From positions 1,426,001 through 1,490,000 of the forward strand of contig CP099426.1 of the NCBI GenBank assembly GCA_024114885.1: a DNA stretch of 64,000 nucleotides. The letters run 5' to 3'. A program made the translations under genes and the position numbers. Of the stretch, positions 10,286 through 20,900 are shown piece after piece; position 1 is the first letter of the stretch; each line of letters opens with the position of its first letter. The notes beneath the pieces were generated by a model. That model was given only the letters and a program-made list of their open reading frames with translations, made no database searches and was not told the origin of the DNA. The DNA is from Septoria linicola. Taxonomy: Eukaryota; Ascomycota; Dothideomycetes; Mycosphaerellales; Mycosphaerellaceae.

Positions 10286-11245
10286 ACTGGTCTCTGAAAG
10301 TGGTCAACGTTGGGAAATCGGACGTCGATGGAAGGAAAACCTCTACATCTTCCTGCACTGTTGGACGGCATTGAGATACATCGCGTGGGACAGTCAGCAG
10401 GTTCGAGTGTGAGATTCCTCAAAGTCGAGCTGTATCACATCATGGCGTTTCAGCGCCGTTGTGCGTGAAAACGTGGAGATGACTATGTTCCCTTGAGCAT
10501 ACATTTCTCAGCATGACCGGATCTGATAGCAATACAGCCGCCAACTCTGATGTCTGGTTGGTACATGATAGGCTGCCAGGGGTCCGGCAAGGTATGGCGA
10601 CATACAGGGCACAGTTGACGACGAGCCACATCTTTTTGGGCAGGTGGCCATACAAAGCCTTGGGAGTATCTTCTCTGACGGCGATGTCCAGCACGCCGTG
10701 ATTTGAATTTCCACAGTCTCATGCTTCCAGGCCACTTTCCTGATCTTGTCTCGAAATTCAGACCACACCGTCCTTCTCTGCTTCACATTCCGACTGGGCG
10801 TGCTTCATCTCTCCACGATCACGAGTGTGCCCACTGCTCAGAGGTCAACCCGGTCCCCATATAGCAGCAGGCTTCATCGTGATTTGCATCACCTTCGTAT
10901 TCTGCGCTCTCTTGTGACGCAGTCTCGGCAGCCTCTCCAGATCATCGCCGGCCCGGATGCACGACATCAAATCGCGAAGCGGGAGCGCCGCTTGCTGAGG
11001 TATTTTTAACTCATCTAGTTCTAGAGCAAAGCTGGCTTCGTATTGCCATATTATTGGAGATGCACGAGTCGATAGTGAGACACTTTGAGAAGAACATCAC
11101 CAAGGTAGGACAAGTATATAACACTCGATCCTTCTCTCTCAGAAAGGATCATCATTCAGCGACCGACAGCCAGACCAACAACATCACCCAACAGAACAAT
11201 CCACAGAAACTCATCAGATTTCATCACCTTCAAATCACATTCAAG
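10286..11245. other. Intergenic region between divergent permease and secreted-protein genes
   Basis: About 960 bases separate two divergent genes. No protein-like frame is convincing. The right part contains a TATATAA box and a pyrimidine-rich leader for the gene at 11246. Confidence 0.5.
11115..11121 (+). promoter_or_regulatory. TATA box of the small secreted protein gene
   Basis: TATATAA lies 125 bases before the ATG at 11246. It is followed by a CT-rich run (ctctctcag) and an A/C-rich leader, a usual arrangement for strongly expressed fungal secreted-protein genes. Confidence 0.5.
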
Positions 11246-11312
11246 ATGCATTTCCCAACCATCATTGCCGCTTCTTGCGCAACTCTCGCTGCTGCTACAG
11301 CTCCAGCTTCAT

Positions 11313-11349
<37 letters not shown>

Positions 11350-11734
11350 GGATCAGAACCAACTCCCAGGCAACTTCGCCGTGTCGAACTTCGTCTTCGG
11401 CTGCACTGCAGGCTGCAACTACAGCTTCGACCTCGCCGTCGAGGGCAGTGCCGAGAACCACCCAGCAGTCACGAAGTCAGTCAAGTGCTCTGGCGATCTT
11501 GAGGCCACGGACTATGTCCAGTGCGGCCACGTCAGCAAGACACAGAGACTCTATGCATACATTGAGAAGGACACGAACAAGCTAAAGCTTGAGTACGAGG
11601 TCTCGAGGCCAAAGGCCAGCGCAGTTTACCGCTACACTGGCGAGAAGACTGTGTACGCTGCCACGAGCGACCAGGCCGACAAGCAGAAGAAGAACTTCAA
11701 GGTCAAGGAGACTGCTGCCACTGGTGTCGCATAA
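11246..11734 (+). CDS. Small secreted protein with polyasparagine tract
   Basis: The frame encodes 162 residues. The first 20 (MHFPTIIAASCATLAAATAP) look like a cleavable signal peptide. A run of eleven asparagines follows directly, encoded by perfect AAC repeats. The rest is a compact domain with four cysteines (two in FGCTAGC, one in VKCSG, one in VQCGH) and a Lys-rich C-terminus. I recognise no enzyme family. Small size, signal peptide and cysteines fit a secreted effector-like or wall-associated protein, which is inference. An in-frame ATG upstream at 11054 would destroy the signal peptide. The ATG at 11246 is preferred because it is preceded by TTCAAG and follows the TATA box at a normal distance. 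Confidence 0.75.
11315..11347 (+). repeat. (AAC)11 microsatellite inside a coding region
   Basis: Eleven perfect AAC codons encode polyasparagine just after the signal peptide of the secreted protein. Perfect trinucleotide runs can change length without breaking the frame, so length polymorphism between strains is likely. Confidence 0.9.
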
Positions 11735-12078
11735 ATCAGCCATCATCGACTTTTGCATCGAAAACGAATTATGAACCTGCATGGATCGGCATTTGCATGG
11801 GAAGGAAGGACATCTTGTACAATAGGCAGATCAAATGTATCAATGTACCACTGCATACCTCTCTGACCCCATCAACTTTGCCCTGCGATGCTGGCGGAAG
11901 TGCCAAAACGAGTTAGACTTGTCCAAGTGAGGAGTCGGCCAGGCCGGAGCAGGAAAGAGGAGCGCCGTCTTGGCCCTCGACAACACACCACTTCGCTTAC
12001 ACACTGCACAGAATATATAATCCTCTGTCCCCGCTTCACCAGCTCTCGAACATTGTAGGTCCATTCTCATGGTCAATT
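11735..12078. other. Intergenic region with TATA box
   Basis: This lies between two plus-strand secreted-protein genes. No gene is seen. A TATATAA sequence near the right end serves the next gene. Confidence 0.5.
12014..12020 (+). promoter_or_regulatory. TATA box of the DUF1349 gene
   Basis: TATATAA lies 65 bases before the ATG at 12079 and is followed by a pyrimidine-rich leader. Confidence 0.5.
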
Positions 12079-12867
12079 ATGTTGTCTACACTCCAGATCA
12101 TCCTCGGCCTTCTCCTCTTCCTCACACCCACAACAGCCCACAAGCCACCCTCCAGTAAATCAAGCCATGCCAACCTTCACAAGAAAGACATCGCAACTCC
12201 AAGTCCGTGGCACCGCCTCAACAACCCCATACTCAAACACACCGGCCCCAACAAATCCTTCACCCTCACCGCCCCACCCGCAACAGACATCTGGCGCCCC
12301 AACACCACATCCGACAACTTCACAGCCCCCTACGTCTACCGAATCTGCTCAACAGCCTCCTTCCAACGAATCTCCGTAACCATCAACGCAGACTGGAAAA
12401 CGCGCTACGACCAAGGCGGCATTGCGATTGTGTTTCCCAATGGTAAGAAAGGCGTCAAAGGCGCCAAATGGATCAAGACGGGGATTGAGTTTGAGAATGG
12501 AGCGCCGCAGTTGGGTACGGTGGGGACGTATGCGTTTTCGGATTGGAGTTTGAGTCCTGTTGTGCCGAAAGGGGGGAAGAGTGCGAGGTTTGTGGTGGAG
12601 AGGAATACGAGTGAGTGAGCAACCATTTTTTGAGGGAGGCTGATTGTGTGACTGACAGTGAGATTTGCAGCTGAATTGTGGGTGTACAATGTCGTCAAGA
12701 ATGAGCGATATCCACTGAGGGAGCTTACGTGGGCCTTTCTCGAAGACCGAGACAAGAAGAATGCTGAGATGTGGGTTGGTGTGTATGCTGCCAAGCCTAT
12801 TTACACTGAAGGGACGCCAAGCCAGAACTTGTCGGTTGAGTTTAAGGATTTGAGGATAGAATGCTAA
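12079..12867 (+). CDS. Secreted DUF1349 (concanavalin-like) protein
   Basis: Two exons, 12079-12610 and 12671-12867, joined across a 60-base intron (GTGAGT donor), give 242 residues. The N-terminus MLSTLQIILGLLLFLTPTTA is a signal peptide. The rest matches the DUF1349 beta-sandwich family (regulation-of-enolase-like), with FTAPYVYRICSTASFQRISV, YDQGGIAIVFPN, KWIKTGIEFENGAPQLGTV, then across the splice TELWVYNVV and PLRELTWAF, and WVGVYAAKP near the end. Biochemical function of the family in fungi is unknown, and a sugar-binding or extracellular role is only suggested by the fold. No lesion is seen. Confidence 0.85.
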
Positions 12868-12907
12868 GCTACGATCGTGTTTCCTAAATGCTGAGCATGG
12901 CTCCCAG

Positions 12908-14744
12908 CTATGCATCAACGCCAACATCACGCCTTCTAGCTCCTCCAAGGACAGCGCCCAGCAGACCGCCCAGACCACCGCCACTCGCTGGAGTAGTGGT
13001 AGCTGGTCTCGACATCGCCGAAGTAGCAACGTTCCCAATACTGGTCGCATACGCCGCTGTATACATCGGCATCGCATAAGGGCACCTCGAGCCACCTGCC
13101 ACAATCTCCATACACAGACCGGATGTGAAGTAGAGACCTGTACAGGAGCCCGTGCATTGGCCAATAAAAGAAGCAATGTTGGTGATGGCAGCTCCAGTGC
13201 CTGAGTAGGTCGAGGTAGCGCCGCAATGTGCTGTGCTACAGGTCAATTGGAACTGTCTTCCGTCCACAGTCGTGATAGCGCCTTTAGCTGCAGGACATGC
13301 TGTAGGCGCAGGAGATGGGCCAGGACTAGGCACTGTTTTCAGATAGGCTCGTAGTGGTCACGAGCGCTACCGATGAAGTGACCGCGTACGCTACCGCGTA
13401 CATCGGCATAGCATAAGGGCACGCTTGTCCTCCACCTACGATCTCCATGCATAAGCCCGACGTGAAGTACAAGCCAGTACAAGGCGCAGTGCACTGGTCG
13501 AGACAAGAAGCAAAGTTCGTGATTGCAGCACCTGTACCAGAGTACGTTGTGGTCGCACCGCAATGTGCAGCACTGCAAGTGATCTGGAATGCTCTGCCAT
13601 TGACAGTGACAATGGCATCATTAGCTGCTGGACAAGCAGTGGGTCCAGGGTTTACTGGATTGCTTGACGCCGACTGCCCTGCTATTCTGCTCGTGCTCGT
13701 AGTGGCAGCAGCAGAAGAAGAAGTAGAGTCCAGATCGGGGAGAGATGCGATTGGGGGTGGTGGTGAGATGATCACCTGCGAAGCAGATACACTCACGCCA
13801 GCGGACACGGATATGGCAAGTGATGCTGATGTCGACGGCGAGAGTCCAGCTGGAATTGAGGCGGTGACTGAAAGCACGCTTTGCAGGGTGGATTCCTTCG
13901 ACAAAGTGGAAACAAAGGCAGCTGATGGCTCTGATACCGTTGGAAACAAGGTGGGGGACGCCGCAGCTAAGGATGAGGCAACATTTGGCGTTCCGGATGC
14001 GCTCAGCCTAACGGAGGCTGACAGAGCCAACGAGGCAGAGACTGCCAGTGAAGGACTGCCGGGTGCCGCAGCCGCGCCGGAGACGGCACTCTGTCCTAGG
14101 CTCGTACTCGCCGCGGGCGGTAAAGAGATTGCTGGAAGACTCGGAAGAGATGGCGACAAGGTAGCTACGGGCAGATTGAACGAGCTCTCAGCTCGAAGCC
14201 CTGATACGCTTGCTGCAGCAGAGGTAGAAAGCTCCAAGGATGCCGAAACAGCCGGTGAGCGCTCACCGGACACTGCCAGCAATGGAGATGGGACGTTCAG
14301 CGGCTCAGATGTGCTTACTTCGGCGGCGGTATCAGAGGTCACTGAAGCCTCTGGGAGGATCGATGACAACTCAACTGTCGACAAGGTCAACGAAGCTGTA
14401 GTTTGTAGCTCTAAGAGAGTTTCTGCTTCGGCTGGGGAGGCATTCGTTGACAATGACACTGCAGGCAAGTCTGTCGCCACGGCTGAAATCGAAGGTGTTA
14501 GAACCACTGGCGGGCCAGAGACACTTGCCTCAGCGGAGATCGAAAATGCCAACGATGCCGACACCTGGAATGAAGGACCAGATATAGACGCTTCGATACT
14601 TTTAAGTGACTGTGCAGTGCTCGAAACATCAACAAGATTCAAGGCTGGGGACTCCGCCACCTGAGAGGGAGACGTCGGGCTTGTCTCAGCAGAGCTCACG
14701 ACAGTTGGTGAGCTGAGGCAGCTTGTGTGAGTTGACGAGGACAA
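12908..14744 (-). pseudogene. Secreted mucin-like protein with two PAN/Apple-like cysteine modules, frameshifted
   Basis: Minus-strand coding sequence runs from near 14744 to a stop at 12908 but is split into two frames at about 13330. The first part (about 470 residues) is Ser/Ala/Thr-rich with degenerate repeats of the type SASLAxSxSAxxSVSG. It ends with a cysteine module that begins PTACPAANDAIVTVNGRAFQ and ends LYFTSGLCMEIVGG and CPYAMPMY. The second part repeats the same module (PTACPAAKGAITTVDGRQFQ) and ends in a Gly-rich tail. Removing one base from the TTTT run at about 13335-13338 would join them as ...SLSETVPSPGPSP. No consensus intron with correct phase joins them. The N-terminus is also unresolved: hydrophobic SYLSLIILSSS at about 14750 looks like a signal peptide, but its only nearby ATG is out of frame. 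It may be a decaying gene or contain sequence errors. Confidence 0.55.
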
Positions 14745-15244
14745 GATGATCAGTGAGAGGTATGAGATTCCTTCGGCATACCGAGGTCTCGGGTATGATC
14801 ATGCGTTGTCCCCACAGATGGTACATTCTTGCAGTGGTCGGTCGTGCCGTTGAACAACCCGAGCGAACGGCTGCTAAGGATGTCGATGCAAGCGCAGGAG
14901 CGCCAAGCTGACAACCATGCCGATACAACCATGGTCTTCCAGTTGTTCAGGGCTGATCGCGCTGATGGAGCGCATTGCACAATGTTGCTAGGCCGGCTGG
15001 CGGAATGCTGGAGTGAGCAGTTTTCCGGCAATGGAACTTCCATCTGCTGTACCAAGGCGGGTTTGCATCATCGCCCTGCTTTCGAGGCTTTGACCGAGTC
15101 TTCGTTAGCCAGCACTCCACAACACAAGACATAGCTCACCTTCTTCCGTCGCTGACGGTGAGCTGTCTTGGCTTTACCAATGATCGATGAGAGAGTTGGA
15201 TATGAAGCTACCTCATCATTGAGTGGCAAGAGTCTAGTGGTCAG
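14745..15244. other. Intergenic region or unresolved 5' end
   Basis: This lies upstream of the mucin-like gene and downstream of the permease pseudogene. It may contain a missing first exon of the mucin-like gene, but I could not find one with matching phase. Confidence 0.4.
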
Positions 15245-16960
15245 CTACCTTCGAGCCCAAGTCGGTATCATCTCCATCGGCCTCAGCCTTAGTCGTCTCT
15301 GACTAGAGATGAAGAATCCCAAACCGTAGCTGACGACCGTAAGGTACAACAGAATAGCCCAGTTCATATCCCTTGCGCTTGGTCTATACTTCACGGGCCA
15401 GAAAGACCAGAAAAGAGACCAGGTCGCGTACAGTATGGCAAATCCATTGATCCAGATTCCAGCATTTCCCAGTGACCACCCAGCTTGTGGAAGCCCTTCT
15501 CCGCTAAGTCGTTTTTTTAAGAAGCTTCCGATAGCTACAATGTATGCACTCATCAATGCCGCAACTGTCAGTCCCATCATGGTGTTGAGCGGCGACCTGT
15601 TCCAGATCGTGACTAGGACAAGAACAATGGTGAGAATCAGTGTCGAGTAGATCGCGTTGAGTGGAACTTGAAGTGTTGTGTCGACTTTGCTGAACCAAGG
15701 AGACGAGTATAGCGCACGATCACGTCTGTTCAGAGTCAGCTTGCGGTCTTGAAATTCTTGTGGATGAGTTCGTTATGCTTACGCGAAGGAGAATAAGTGT
15801 CTAGAAGTCGATACCATTGTACTGACCGCCACCATGAACATCAACGAGAGGATGACAGTCAGAAATCCCGTGTTAGCTTCTCGGGAATTTAGAGCCGTTC
15901 GGAGCACAGAACCAAATGGTATCATATCGTTCATTGCGGAGTTGAGATCCGAAATGTTGAAGGCGAATGTAAGGAGCAGGATCAACGTGCCAGGTAGGTT
16001 GGCCAAGTAGCTCCACACCATGCACCGCGGCAGGATCTTGTTAGGCTCCTCCACTTCTTCTGCGATATGTGCCGTCGCTTCGCTGCCAAGAACTGTGAAC
16101 ATGGCGGGCAGCTGTCCAACAAGCACACCTAGAGCAGAGCTTGGCCAGTTGCCACCATTGTCGGTGAAGTTGAGAAAGACATCTGCCACTGACCCTTTTG
16201 ATGCCAGGAGCCAGAGTGACACGACGATTGGTACCAGAGCATACACGTGACAGAGAGCAAATACGCCTTCCGCAATCGACAGATGTGCCGCTGCCAGTGC
16301 ATTGAAAGCCGATACCACACTCGCCACAGCGATAGTCAGCAAGTTCCGCTGCCACTTGGTCGAGTGAAAATCGTCGTGGTTCGTCTCGACCAAAGCCAGC
16401 ATGATTCCGGCAAGCAGGTAACAGATTACGGTGAATCGAGCTTGCCATCCGATCGAGCACAAGGATCCAGTGAGGTAAGAAAGCAGTTGCTGATAGGGCT
16501 GTGGCGCAAAAGCAGAAACCCATTGATACGGTCCTCCAGCAACGGGGACCAAGCTACTCATTTCTGCCAAGCTCAGCACAATCATAAGTTGTCCCACATG
16601 TGCCCAGACGACGCTCCAAACCAGTCCTGGAAGTCCGCCAGTGATCAAAGCCATCGAATTCGCAGTAAGTAGAATCTCCTAGGACCCTGTGACTAGTGAT
16701 GTGAAGCCGATGGTGGATATGAGGCGGAAGCTGCGTTGCATTTCTTGTTTGCGCGATACGGGCTCGATGGGTCGAAAGTCCATTGATAGTCGGGCGGGTC
16801 GTGGACGGAAGGGAAACTGGATGAGGTCGTTGATATTGGTGTCACTCTCGGGAGACGATCGTGCGCTGTTGTTTTGCGGCATAGCCGCTGGGAGGGCGAT
16901 GTCTTCAACTATGGCGAGGTGCGGACGTAAGGTCGGATGAGGTGCTTGTTCCGGTTGCAT
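15245..16960 (-). pseudogene. Choline/GABA/amino-acid permease (APC superfamily) with in-frame TAG at a Trp position
   Basis: Two exons, about 15783-16960 and 15245-15725, joined over a 57-base intron with GTAAGC donor, encode a full-length-looking permease of the fungal choline/GABA/amino-acid (UGA4/HNM1/BAT1) group. Motifs include RSFRLISTIGFTS, ALITGGLPGLVWSVVWAHVG, AEMSSLVPVAGGPYQWVSAF, HIAEEVEEPNKILPRCMVWS and, in exon two, RDRALYSSPWFSKVD. One in-frame TAG at 16679-16681 interrupts TGS-stop-EILLTANSMAL, exactly where relatives have tryptophan (TWE/SWE). Everything else is open. The start at 16960 is a guess. Read literally the product ends before the first or second helix. RIP-like decay or mRNA editing of UAG to UGG are the two readings. 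Confidence 0.75.
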
Positions 16961-17221
16961 AGTCTGACAGTGGCTAGTGATGGAGGTACGAAGGTGTAGG
17001 CATCTGATTTCAGTCGTGAGTAAGACGGGAAGCGAATTGGGCATTGATGTCGTTGTGACTTCCTGCAAAGTTGTCGTCGCGTAGCTTCCTGCTGTTTGAA
17101 GTGACCCGATCTGATGCCATCTTGCGCTCGATCTACACTCTGCGTCAACCTCACAATCCTGCGATATATGGTGCCTGGAAATCATTCGCCTATTGATCGG
17201 ACATGATCTTGTCGAGATCTC

Positions 17222-18825
17222 ATGTCCAGTTCAGACCACCCTAGCACTGCCGCCTCTATCGCCATCGCCTGCATTGTCGGCATCGTTTGGACGATTTTCA
17301 CCTTCCTCATCCGTGTGTTCCTACGCGCGAAAGTCAATGGTCCGTTTCAACCAGATGATTTTGCCTGCTTCGTGGCCACTGTATGTATCATGCAAGAGGA
17401 CAGTTGCAGCATCGGAACTGACTTATTCAGATCATAGGCATCATCCAATCTACCTTGACCCTCACTTCCACGCACTTTGGACTAGGTTCGCACTCTAGCT
17501 CGCTGACAGACTCCTCTTTCAACAAAGTCTTCGTCCTTCTGTGGCTCGCCGAGCAGTTCTATATCCTCGGCACTGCCGCGGCTATGCTCTCCATCTGCTT
17601 CCTGATCTGTCGCATCACGAGCACGCGCAAACATCATGCCGTGGGCTACACGATCTCTGCGCTTATCGGCGCCTGGTGCATCATCTGCTGGAATTTGCAG
17701 ATCTTCAAGTGCAGCTTGCCGCGACCCTGGGACATCACCGAGCCGAACAAGTGTCTTGACAAGAGAGCCATTCGACTTGGAACAACAGTCTGTGGCGCTC
17801 TTCTCGAGATGGCCAATGTCGTAGCTGCGCTGTGGGTGGTATAGGGTGTGCTCATGCCACGCAGGCCCAAGACTTGCGTGACGATAGCCTTCACGCTTCG
17901 GCTTCTCGTTCTACCTGCAATGTTCGTGCGTTTCGCATTCTACGACAGAGCGCTGAGTCCAGGAAGAGACGAAACATATGACCGCACGGATGTGGCGGTC
18001 GTCACTCAAGTCACAATGCACCTCAGTATCATCCTGGCAACTCTGCCGTGCGCGAAACCGTTCTTTGTCATATTCGAAGGAGGTGTGTTCCGATTGCCAC
18101 ACGAGCAAAGACGGAACACAGACGGAGGGAGGGCAGGTTCTGGATCCATTGACAGGCGGGGGAATGGACACCGAAGTGACACAATAGTGGCGCTCGAGAC
18201 AGCCGCGAGAGCTGCTGCACGACCGACATGGGATCGGAGATCGACTTTCGCGAAGCCCAGCATGCCACAGCTGGAGCCTGAGCCGCCATTGCAGATGGAG
18301 AGATCTTCGAGAGCGGTATCGGTCAAGTTGAACCCGATGTCCTGGAATCGAAGAAGGACATTCGCAGGCGAAGGGCCACTGATCGTCCCTCCAAGCGCAT
18401 ATCACCATAAGCCCTCGACTTCTACCAAGTCGTCTCACTGGTCCACATCTTCCAGCAGCGGTAGAGGCAAGAAGTCTCTGCCTTTGTATCCTGTCTATGG
18501 GTCAAAGCGGCCCAACTACCACGGTCGAGGAGAGAGCTATGCTTCTGATCCATCGAGTCGTGCGAGCCGACGCTCGAGTGTTACATTTCGATTGAAGAAT
18601 CTTCGACCGGATGAGGGAGAGACGGTGACTGTCATCTCGCACGATCCGGAAGCTGTGGCGAGGGCGAAAAAAGGGTCGACGAACAGTGGTGAGGAGACGA
18701 TCGGCCAAGCGTCGTATGGAGGGATTGAACTCAAGACTGAGGTTGTCGTGAGTTATGAGAGTGCTGAAAAGGGCAAAGGAAGGCAGCATGAGGATTCGTC
18801 AGACAAAGGACCTGTGAAGTCGTAA
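17222..18825 (+). pseudogene. Rhodopsin-domain (PTH11-like) integral membrane protein with in-frame TAG at a Trp position
   Basis: Exons 17222-17380 and 17431-18825 (50-base intron, GTATGT donor) encode a seven-helix membrane protein of the fungal rhodopsin-domain family, followed by a long Ser/Arg-rich cytosolic tail, about 518 codons in all. Visible features are IACIVGIVWTIFTFLIRVFL, KVFVLLWLAEQFYILGTAAA, FKCSLPRPWDI and, after the stop, GVLMPRRPKTCVTIAFTLRL and ILATLPCAKPFFVIFEGG. A single TAG at 17842-17844 interrupts VVAALWVV-stop-GVLMPRR, the place where relatives have a Trp before the loop entering helix six. The frame is otherwise open to 18825. It is divergent from the permease, which also carries a TAG for Trp, across about 260 bases. 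No signalling role can be assigned. Confidence 0.75.
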
Positions 18826-18937
18826 GAGGTCAGTCGGTTTAGCATTTATATACATACGCTGCCCGCATCGCGCTAGCCTTTTGCCATTTCTCGTTCGTGC
18901 ATCATTGCACCTTCTTGGGTATTCACTCCGCATATCC

Positions 18938-19996
18938 TCATGTATCCTTGTCACTGCCAGCATCATCATCCTCTCCCTCAACCTGTATCCTCCTCCCCTC
19001 AACACCCTTCTCAACCTCCTGCACCAGCGTCTCCATAAACTCCTTGTCCTTACCCACCAACGTCACCGTATTCCGACTCTTGCCCCATCTCGGATAACTC
19101 CCCACTTTCACACCCTTCGACTCCACCTTCTCGGACAACTGCGTCAAGAAGTCCGCCACCTCGCTCTCCGCTAACGGCGTCGAAAACAAAATCCTATGCA
19201 CACCCTTCCCTTCCGGATCTACCAATCGAGGCAGAATCCTCGGCTTCAATCCTGTGAGCATCTTCTCGAACAGCCGTGGAATTCCAGGGAGGATGTGCAC
19301 ATTGCCGTTGACGACGCTGATTGGCACCCACAAATCCTCTGCTGTGAAAATGACTTGGTCCTCATCTTTCAATTCTTTGTCGTAGGGTAACTGAATCATC
19401 CTCATCTTCGCTCTTCTCGCAGGGCTATCCACCTCCCAGCTAAAATCCTTCTGACTCGGGTGTGGTCGAGAGAGGGACTTCATCTTCTTGAACGCTTCCT
19501 CGTGCAGGACAAGAGGCAGATGAAAGGCTCGAGCGATGGACTGGTAGGTGATGTCGTCGTGGGTGGGCCCGATGCCGCCAGATGTGATGACGAAGTCGTA
19601 GTTGGAGGACATGCGGCGGGCGGCTTCGATGATTTCGGATTCATCGTCGGCGATGACTTCGACGCGTTGGAGGGCGATGCCGAGCGAGAAGCAGTATTTG
19701 GCGAACCAGGCTGAGTTGGTGTCGACGGTCTGATCATATATTGATTATTTTAGTACGAGGGGATTCGGTTGGTTGGGCACAGGTGATGGCTGAATTGAAT
19801 TGAAACTAACCTTCCCACCGAGCACTTCATCGCCGATGATCAGACATGCTGCTGTGTGGATTTGTCGTTTGCTGCGTTCGGCGGCCATGGCTCGTGACGT
19901 CAAGAAGCTCGTTGTCGTCGATGCAGCAGAGTTGTGCAGGTAGTTGGGCAGTGGTCGCGAAAGATGGCGAGTGAGTTGGCTGACACGAGAGAACAT
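18938..19996 (-). CDS. CinA/MoaB-type molybdopterin-binding domain protein
   Basis: Two exons, 19811-19996 and 18938-19729, joined across an 81-base intron (GTTAGT donor, TACTAAAAT branch region), encode about 325 residues. The core is a molybdopterin-binding/CinA N-terminal fold, with AACLIIGDEVLGGKTVDTNS, VEVIADDESEIIEAARRM, the signature FVITSGGIGPTHDDITYQSI and HILPGIPRLFEKML. Homologues are linked to nucleotide repair (pyridine-nucleotide or FAD-related) rather than proven cofactor synthesis in fungi, so the reaction is not assigned. The N-terminus is Ser/Arg/Leu-rich and resembles a mitochondrial presequence, with an internal Met (MAAERSKRQ) before the fold. Confidence 0.85.
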
Positions 19997-20226
19997 CGAG
20001 GATTATTACAGATGTCAAGAGGTGGAAGAGAACGAGAAGATGCAACGAACAGCCATTGAAAGACAGGACTCCCAGAATGATGAAGTCAGTGCTCTGACTA
20101 GTTAGTTAGTTCACTGTCCCTCTGATGTGGGGTGCATCGCGCTCACAGATCGAGCCCACTTCACCAACCACACCTAGCATACCCTGATACAGTACCTATA
20201 TCGACACTCTCAACAACACGCCCACC

Positions 20227-20900
20227 ATGGTATACACCCCTCTCCCCATACCATACTCCACCTACTAACAATGCCACCTCACAGTCCTCCGAATCCCGCC
20301 TCTACACAATCTCCCCCGAGACCAAAGACAAACTACGCAAGTTCCGTCTCGGAACCTCTCGAGCCAAAGATCCTCAAGCAGTTATATGTATGTACTTATC
20401 TCCTCTCTCCTCCCTGCTCCCCATTCCTACGAATCCACTGAGGATCACTGCAGTCCAACTGATACAGCATAGAAGACCAGATCGACAAGAAAAACATGGA
20501 AATCAAACCCGAAGACAACACCGTCTACACCAACATTCAAGAGCTCGCCGATGAGCTACCAGATAATACGCCGCGGTATATTTTGTTGAGTTATCCTTTG
20601 ACGTTGGTATGTCTTTCCTCCTTTCTCCTCCCATCCTTCCTCTCTTCTCCTCCCTCCCCTCCCATCCTTTCCCTCACCCACCTCTAACACTACACTCTTC
20701 GCTAGTCCTCCGGCCGCCTCTCGGTCCCCTACGTAATGCTCAACTACCTGCCCCCCACCTGCAGCGCCGAAAACCGCATGCTATACGCCGGCGCGAAAGA
20801 ATTGATTCGAAGTACGGCTGAAGCGGGACGATTGATCGAGATTGATTCGGTGGAGGATTTGGAGGGCATTGAGGAGAAGTTGAAGGGGGATGATGAATAA
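20227..20900 (+). CDS. gmf1: Glia maturation factor homologue (ADF-homology domain, Aim7 type)
   Basis: Four coding exons, 20227-20229, 20285-20387, 20476-20606 and 20706-20900, give 143 residues. The whole protein is one ADF-homology domain: SSESRLYTISPETKDKLRKF, QAVIYQIDKKNMEIKP, VYTNIQELADELPDNTPRY, LSSGRLSVPYVMLNYLP and the acidic C-terminus EEKLKGDDE. GMF binds Arp2/3 rather than actin and promotes debranching of actin networks. The first coding exon is only the ATG. The intron after it has a perfect CTACTAAC branch site. The acceptor of exon three (agaag before ACCAG) was chosen because it alone keeps IYQID in frame. Confidence 0.88.

Noticed and set aside
12349..13176. 275-codon minus-strand frame
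   Set aside because: It runs antisense through the DUF1349 gene and out of frame through the cysteine module, and has no family resemblance.
13447..14664. 405-codon plus-strand frame
   Set aside because: It is antisense to the Ser/Ala-rich mucin-like sequence. Such codon composition leaves the opposite strand open, and no domain is seen.
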